Part shown: positions 7,651-11,221 of the stretch, piece by piece
Position numbering within the stretch: position 1 is the first letter of the stretch
How the letters are laid out: every line of letters begins with the position of its first letter
Source of the DNA: Pseudolabrys sp.
GTDB lineage: Bacteria > Pseudomonadota > Alphaproteobacteria > Rhizobiales > Xanthobacteraceae
Length of the DNA stretch: 11,221 nucleotides
Assembly: GCA_019246455.1 (NCBI GenBank)
Contig: JAFAQJ010000294.1
Span: 1 to 11,221 of the forward strand
Direction: 5' to 3'
Program-made: the position numbers and the translations under genes
Notes under the pieces: model-generated
The model's database searches: none
What the model was told of the DNA's origin: nothing
The model's input: the letters and a program-made list of their open reading frames with translations, nothing else

Positions 7651-7691
7651 CGCGCGGCATTAGGCGCTGCACAGGCGGTTCCCGCCGACCC

Positions 7692-7721
7692 TTGCCAGCT
7701 TCCCGGATGCCTGAGACGATA
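7692..7721 (+). promoter_or_regulatory. Candidate sigma-70-type promoter for the EF-G paralogue
   Basis: TTGCCA (7692-7697) and ACGATA (7716-7721) are 18 bp apart. A start near 7728 would give a leader of about 50 nt that begins just before the alternative hairpins at 7733-7772. The -10 match is poor, so this is only the best candidate in the 127-bp gap. Confidence 0.3.
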
Positions 7722-7732
7722 AGGGCAGTAAG

Positions 7733-7772
7733 GGCCGGGTACCTGGTCCGACCTCCCGGCCGGTAAGGGAGG
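7733..7772 (+). promoter_or_regulatory. Leader with two mutually exclusive hairpins, one hiding the ribosome site
   Basis: Hairpin 1 pairs GGCCGGG (7733-7739) with CCCGGCC (7755-7761), a perfect 7-bp stem with a 15-nt loop. Hairpin 2 pairs CCTCCC (7752-7757) with GGGAGG (7767-7772), a perfect 6-bp stem with a 9-nt loop. GGGAGG is the Shine-Dalgarno of the EF-G paralogue, ending 5 nt before its ATG. Bases 7755-7757 are needed by both stems, so only one can form: hairpin 1 leaves the ribosome site free, hairpin 2 buries it. Translational control is inferred; it matches no riboswitch class I recognise. Confidence 0.45.
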
Positions 7773-7777
7773 CGTGC

Positions 7778-9832
7778 ATGGCGCAAAACGGCGCTAGAGG
7801 TCCCCGATGCATAGCACTCGTGGGGCCGTTCCAGAGCGGCAAGACAACTCTCCTCGAAGCCATCCTCGCGCGCACCGGCGCGATCCCCAGACAGGGCACG
7901 GTTGAATCCGGCAATACCGTCGGCGACGCTTCGAAAGAAGCCCGTCACCACAAGATGAGCACCGAGCTCACCGTCGCCAGCACGACGTTCATGGGTGACA
8001 GCTATACCTTCCTCGATTGTCCGGGCTCGATCGAATTCATTCATGACATGCGCGCGGCGCTGCCAGGTGTCGATGCGGCCGTCGTCGTCTGCGAGCTCGA
8101 CGAAAAGAAAACGCCGCAGCTCCAACTCATTTTGCGAGAACTGGAAGATCAGAAGATTCCGCACTTTCTGTTCGTCAACAAGATCGACAAGTCGGGTTCT
8201 TTGGCCGATCAGTCCGTGCACGACGCGCTGGCGATGCTGCAGCCGGCCTCGCGCTGCAAATTGCTGGCGCGGCAACTTCTGACGTTTTCCGATGACATCG
8301 TCACCGGCTTCGTCGATCTCGCGCTGGAGCGGGCCTTTGTTTACAAGGAACACGCACCCTCGGAAGTCATCGAGCTCAAGGGCGACGCGCTGGAGCGCGA
8401 GAAGACCGCCCGCTTCACCATGCTTGAGACCCTCGCTGACCACGACGACGAGCTGATGGAGCAATTGCTCGAAGATATCCAGCCGCCGCGTGACAAAGTG
8501 TTCGACGATCTCGCCAAGGAATTGCGCGACACCCAGGTTTGCCCGGTGTTGTTCGGCGTTGCGACCAGGACGAACGGTGTTCTGCGGTTGCTGAAAGCGC
8601 TGCGCCATGAAGCGCCTGGCGTTGCCGAAACCGCGCGGCGCCTCGGCGTCAGCCCTGGCCGCGACGCAGTCGCTTTGGTCCTCAAGACCTTCCACACCGG
8701 GCACGGCGGCAAATTATCGGTCGCGCGCGTGCTGTCGGGCCAGGCCGGCGACGGCACCACGTTTAATACGCCGGACCGCGATGCAGGCCGTGTATCGGGA
8801 GTGTTCAAGCAACTCGGGCAGCAAACTGAGAAGCGCGGCCCGGCCCAGGCCGGCGAAACCGTCGGCTTCGGCAAGCTCGATCATGCGAGGACGGGCGATA
8901 CCCTCTCGGCCGGCAAGCAGGCACATCCGGCGATCGCGACGGCGACGCCCTATCCGCCGGTGTTGGCCAACGCCGTTTCCGCCAAGGATCGCAAGGATGA
9001 CGTCAAGCTCGGCACGGCGTTCGCTAAACTGACCGAGGAGGATCCCTCGATCGTGGTCGTGCATAATTCAGACATCCATGAAGTCGTGATGTGGGGGCAG
9101 GGCGAGATGCACTTGCGCGTCGCCGCCGAGCGGCTTGGCGATCGCTATGGCGTGCCGATTACGGCGCATGCGCCGACGGTCGGGTATCGCGAGACGATCC
9201 GCAAGCCGATCACCCAACGTGGCCGTCACAAGAAACAGTCGGGCGGTCACGGGCAGTTCGGCGACGTTGTGCTGGAGATCAAACCGCTGCCGCGCGGCTC
9301 CGGCTTTAAGTTCGAGGATCGCATCACCGGCGGCGTGGTGCCGCGCAATTACATCCCGTCGGTGGAAGAGGGCGTGGTCGACGCGCTCAAGCACGGACCG
9401 CTCGGGTTCCCCACGGTCGATCTGCATGTGGCCCTGGTCGATGGCTCGTATCATACGGTCGACTCGTCTGACATGGCGTTCCGCACGGCGGGCCGTGTCG
9501 CGATCGTTGAAGGCTTGCCGCAATGCCAGCCGGTCCTGCTCGAACCGATCTATCAGGTCGAGATCGTTTGCCCGACCGATGCGACCGCAAAGATGAATGC
9601 GATCCTGTCGGGACGGCGCGGACAGATTCTCGGCTTCGACACACGCGAGGGGTGGCCGGGCTGGGACACCGTGCGCGCGTTGATGGCTGAAGCCGAGATC
9701 GGCGACCTCATCATCGAAGTGCGCTCGGCAACCGCTGGCGTCGGCTCGTTTACCTTCAAGTTCGACCATATGGCTGAACTGACCGGACGCACTGCGGATC
9801 AGATCGTGGCGGCCCGGCGCGCGGCGGAGTGA
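7778..9832 (+). CDS. Elongation factor G paralogue (EF-G-like translational GTPase)
   Basis: A 684-residue protein with the full EF-G layout: GTPase domain (about 10-290), domain II (296-378), III (397-475), IV (480-585) and V (586-680). Domain IV is near canonical, with KQSGGHGQFGDVV (486-498), GGVVPRNYIPSVEEG (518-532) and GSYHTVDSSDMAF (556-568), keeping the tip His559. The GTPase site is altered: the P-loop is GPFQSGKT (16-23) instead of GHVDHGKT; switch I reads HHKMSTEL (57-64) instead of RGITI; switch II is DCPGS (80-84), so the catalytic His after DxxG is Ser. NKID (134-137) is intact. It resembles EF-G2-type accessory paralogues, which suggests a regulatory or specialised ribosome role rather than housekeeping translocation. 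Start: ATG 7778-7780 with strong GGGAGG. Its stop abuts that of the convergent DUF421 gene. GC-rich codon use like its neighbours. Confidence 0.93.
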   Translation: MAQNGARGPRCIALVGPFQSGKTTLLEAILARTGAIPRQGTVESGNTVGDASKEARHHKMSTELTVASTTFMGDSYTFLDCPGSIEFIHDMRAALPGVDAAVVVCELDEKKTPQLQLILRELEDQKIPHFLFVNKIDKSGSLADQSVHDALAMLQPASRCKLLARQLLTFSDDIVTGFVDLALERAFVYKEHAPSEVIELKGDALEREKTARFTMLETLADHDDELMEQLLEDIQPPRDKVFDDLAKELRDTQVCPVLFGVATRTNGVLRLLKALRHEAPGVAETARRLGVSPGRDAVALVLKTFHTGHGGKLSVARVLSGQAGDGTTFNTPDRDAGRVSGVFKQLGQQTEKRGPAQAGETVGFGKLDHARTGDTLSAGKQAHPAIATATPYPPVLANAVSAKDRKDDVKLGTAFAKLTEEDPSIVVVHNSDIHEVVMWGQGEMHLRVAAERLGDRYGVPITAHAPTVGYRETIRKPITQRGRHKKQSGGHGQFGDVVLEIKPLPRGSGFKFEDRITGGVVPRNYIPSVEEGVVDALKHGPLGFPTVDLHVALVDGSYHTVDSSDMAFRTAGRVAIVEGLPQCQPVLLEPIYQVEIVCPTDATAKMNAILSGRRGQILGFDTREGWPGWDTVRALMAEAEIGDLIIEVRSATAGVGSFTFKFDHMAELTGRTADQIVAARRAAE

Positions 9833-10306
9833 TCAGGCCGCGCGTTTTCTGGAGCGCGGCGGCTTGGCCGCCGGAATAATCGTGATGTGGCCGTTCGCCT
9901 CGAGGATCGCGAACTTTATCTGATCGAGTCGCTCAAGCCCATGCATTCGGCGCGCGGCTTCCAGCACGTCGTCCTCGGCAATGCGGGCCCTATGCATCCG
10001 GTGGCGCAATGGCTTGCCATTTTCGACCATAATCATCGGTTCGCCTTCGAGCACGCGACGAACATGAGGCGCGCCGCGCTCAATCAGAGACATCAGGATA
10101 TCGATGGCGACGAAGGTGATGATGAGAAGGAAGGCGTTGGTCAGCGAATAGTCCTCACCCGTCAACCCGCGCTGGGTCGCGCCGCCGATGATGAGAAACA
10201 GCACGAAATCGAAGGCGGTCATTTCGCCAAGCGTGCGGCGTCCGGAAATCCGGATGATCGCCCAGAGCACGAAGTAGACCACGGCGGCTTTGATCACGCT
10301 GTCCAT
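9833..10306 (-). CDS. DUF421 membrane protein (YetF/YcaP-like)
   Basis: A 157-residue inner-membrane protein with three predicted helices (about 5-20, 32-46, 57-76) and the DUF421 signature RISGRRTLGEMTAFDFVLF (19-37), followed by a short cytoplasmic domain with GEPMIMVENGKPLRHRMHRARIAEDDVLEAARR and a final strand KFAILEANGHITIIP. It is shorter than Bacillus YetF-type members (over 200 residues) because the C-terminal part is compact; the tail PPRSRKRAA is basic. Function of the family is unsettled. Start: ATG 10304-10306, where GAGG lies 7 nt upstream and overlaps the TGA stop of the preceding gene (10314-10316), so translation of the two is probably coupled. Its stop codon abuts the stop of the EF-G paralogue, forming TGATCA. 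Confidence 0.88.
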   Translation of the reverse strand: MDSVIKAAVVYFVLWAIIRISGRRTLGEMTAFDFVLFLIIGGATQRGLTGEDYSLTNAFLLIITFVAIDILMSLIERGAPHVRRVLEGEPMIMVENGKPLRHRMHRARIAEDDVLEAARRMHGLERLDQIKFAILEANGHITIIPAAKPPRSRKRAA

Positions 10307-10313
10307 GTGCGCC

Positions 10314-10796
10314 TCACGGATAGACGAGCGACCATAAGCGCCGCGTTTCGCCGGCACTGCCAATATTGATTTTGGTGACACCGAATTTGTGCGGATGCGC
10401 CCAGATCACGACGGTCAGCGGACCGTCCGCGGCAGCGAATGTCAGATTCAAACCGTCGGGGCTGGATGAACTGCCAATGGGGCGAGGTTCGATGCTCGAA
10501 ACATTGTAGTTGAGTTGGAAGGGCTCGCTGATCGTGAGCTGCCGTTCGCGACCCCCCTCAAATCGGACAACGAAGCGTGCCTGCTTGGTGACGCGCTGAA
10601 AGCGTTCATACTGCACCGTTAGAGGTGCCGTTCCAGAAACCGCATTGCTGGCCGCGCCGTGGCCAAACAGTCCGCCGAGCGCCAGCACGACGATCAGCCC
10701 GAACACGATCCATCCGCCGCGCTCGATCTGCCACGACAGCGCTTGGAATTTCATATCTTCCGGGATCGGGTGGTGCCGGTTCTGCAATTCCTGCAT
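10314..10796 (-). CDS. Single-helix protein of unknown function, paired with DUF421
   Basis: A 160-residue protein with a short cytoplasmic N-terminus (about 1-27), one membrane helix (28-46, GGWIVFGLIVVLALGGLFG) and a beta-rich outer domain (60-160) containing VRFEGGRERQLTISEPFQLNYNVSS-type strands and a closing FGVTKINIGSAGETRRLWSLVYP. I recognise no named domain. Start: ATG 10794-10796 with GGGGAG 7 nt upstream. The stop lies 7 bp before the DUF421 start, so the two proteins are made together and may form a membrane pair; that is inference from the tight junction. A 13-base palindrome (10803-10815) covers the ribosome site. Confidence 0.82.
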   Translation of the reverse strand: MQELQNRHHPIPEDMKFQALSWQIERGGWIVFGLIVVLALGGLFGHGAASNAVSGTAPLTVQYERFQRVTKQARFVVRFEGGRERQLTISEPFQLNYNVSSIEPRPIGSSSSPDGLNLTFAAADGPLTVVIWAHPHKFGVTKINIGSAGETRRLWSLVYP

Positions 10797-10802
10797 GATC
10801 GC

Positions 10803-10815
10803 GCTCCCCGGGAGC
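10803..10815 (-). promoter_or_regulatory. Palindrome over the ribosome site of the one-helix gene
   Basis: GCTCCCCGGGAGC is a perfect dyad with 6-bp arms around one central base; as minus-strand RNA it can form a 5-bp GC stem with a 3-nt loop. It includes the whole GGGGAG Shine-Dalgarno (10804-10809), so folding would hide it. A short GC-rich dyad may be chance. Confidence 0.3.
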
Positions 10816-10938
10816 CCCGAAAACAAACGCCATACCTGTCAAAACCGTTCCGCTGCGGCTTGGCGCGCCCGTGACTTGCCTGTGATCGGGACGCGCCGTA
10901 GTCCTAAGATTGCAAGAATTCGCTCAAAGGACGCCTCC

Positions 10939-11221
10939 ATGAACGTCATTCGCCGCCGCGGTTGGGAGATCCCCGAAACCCAGCTCACGCCGGAGCATTT
11001 CTTTTTCAATCGCCGCAGTTTTCTTGCCGGCGCGGCTGGCGCGATGGCGCTGCCGGCCGCAGCCCGCGCGCAACGCATCTCGGATCTCGCTAATCTGCCG
11101 GACCCGACCGCCGACCTCTATCCGGCCAGACGCAACGAGAAATATCCGCTCGATCGCGCCATCACCGACGAGAAGGTCAACGCCACTTACAACAACTTCT
11201 ATGAATTCGGCTCGTCGAAGA
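10939..11221 (+). CDS. msrP: Protein-methionine-sulfoxide reductase catalytic subunit MsrP (5' part, cut by window edge)
   Basis: The first 94 codons of MsrP (formerly YedY), the periplasmic molybdopterin enzyme that reduces methionine sulfoxide in oxidised envelope proteins, with electrons from the haem membrane protein MsrQ. A Tat signal is clear: NRRSFLAGAAGAMALPAAARA (24-44), twin arginines at 25-26, cleavage near residue 44. The segment before it (ITPE-like QLTPEHFFFNRR, 15-26) and YNNFYEFG (84-91), which lines the molybdenum-cofactor pocket, match the family closely. Start: ATG 10939-10941 with AAGGA about 8 nt upstream. msrQ would be expected just to the right, outside the window. It is divergent from the one-helix/DUF421 pair across 142 bp, in which I see no clear promoter. 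Confidence 0.93.
   Translation, partial: MNVIRRRGWEIPETQLTPEHFFFNRRSFLAGAAGAMALPAAARAQRISDLANLPDPTADLYPARRNEKYPLDRAITDEKVNATYNNFYEFGSSK

Noticed and set aside
7674..7686. Terminator after the aminotransferase gene
   Set aside because: GGCGG-TTC-CCGCC forms a short tight hairpin 23 nt after the stop, but no T-tract follows, so I do not call it an intrinsic terminator.
10797..10938. Promoter for the one-helix gene with a perfect TTGACA (minus strand, 10837-10842)
   Set aside because: At 16-18 bp downstream there is only GC-rich sequence (CGGGGC), with no -10 box.

Overview
The window is about 11.2 kb of GC-rich, densely packed chromosomal DNA. Its GC-rich third codon positions and gene content (a degenerate EF-G paralogue, MsrP, DUF486, SH3-domain periplasmic protein, EctD-like dioxygenase, YfcG-like GST) suggest an alphaproteobacterium of the order Hyphomicrobiales, near the Bradyrhizobiaceae/Xanthobacteraceae. 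This placement is inference. I see no insertion sequence, phage gene, CRISPR array, tRNA or rRNA; it looks like ordinary chromosome rather than an island.

Layout. 2-94 (+) is the last 30 codons of a gene cut by the left edge. 91-1373 (-) holds, in transcription order, a small Cys-rich CWC protein, a YfcG-like glutathione S-transferase and an ABM-domain monooxygenase; the last two look translationally coupled. 1464-1733 (+) is a SemiSWEET sugar transporter. 1739-2503 (-) is an exported SH3-domain protein. 2766-3122 (+) is a four-helix DUF486/DMT membrane protein. 3124-6258 is a minus-strand series: EctD-like phytanoyl-CoA-dioxygenase-family protein, second GST, 75-residue one-helix protein, then an exported PQQ-dependent sugar dehydrogenase. 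6445-7650 (+) is a class I aminotransferase of the aspartate aminotransferase type. 7778-9832 (+) is a full-length EF-G paralogue with a degenerate GTPase site. 9833-10796 (-) is a two-gene unit: a one-helix protein of unknown function followed by a DUF421 membrane protein. 10939-11221 (+) is the start of msrP, cut by the right edge.

How they might work together. Several genes fit redox and envelope upkeep: two thioredoxin-fold GSTs, a small monooxygenase, periplasmic methionine sulfoxide repair and a periplasmic sugar dehydrogenase. No single pathway or defence system is evident. SemiSWEET and the sugar dehydrogenase both touch sugars but are separate units.

The most interesting signals are regulatory or architectural. 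(1) The EF-G paralogue leader can fold into two mutually exclusive GC-rich hairpins, one of which buries the Shine-Dalgarno sequence. (2) All four convergent gene pairs meet with almost no spacer (4-bp overlap, 5, 1 and 0 bp). (3) A terminator-like hairpin facing the minus strand lies beyond the 5' end of the DUF486 gene, so the sugar dehydrogenase transcript may run antisense through it. (4) Two related ~33-bp sequences lie 5' of two consecutive minus-strand genes.
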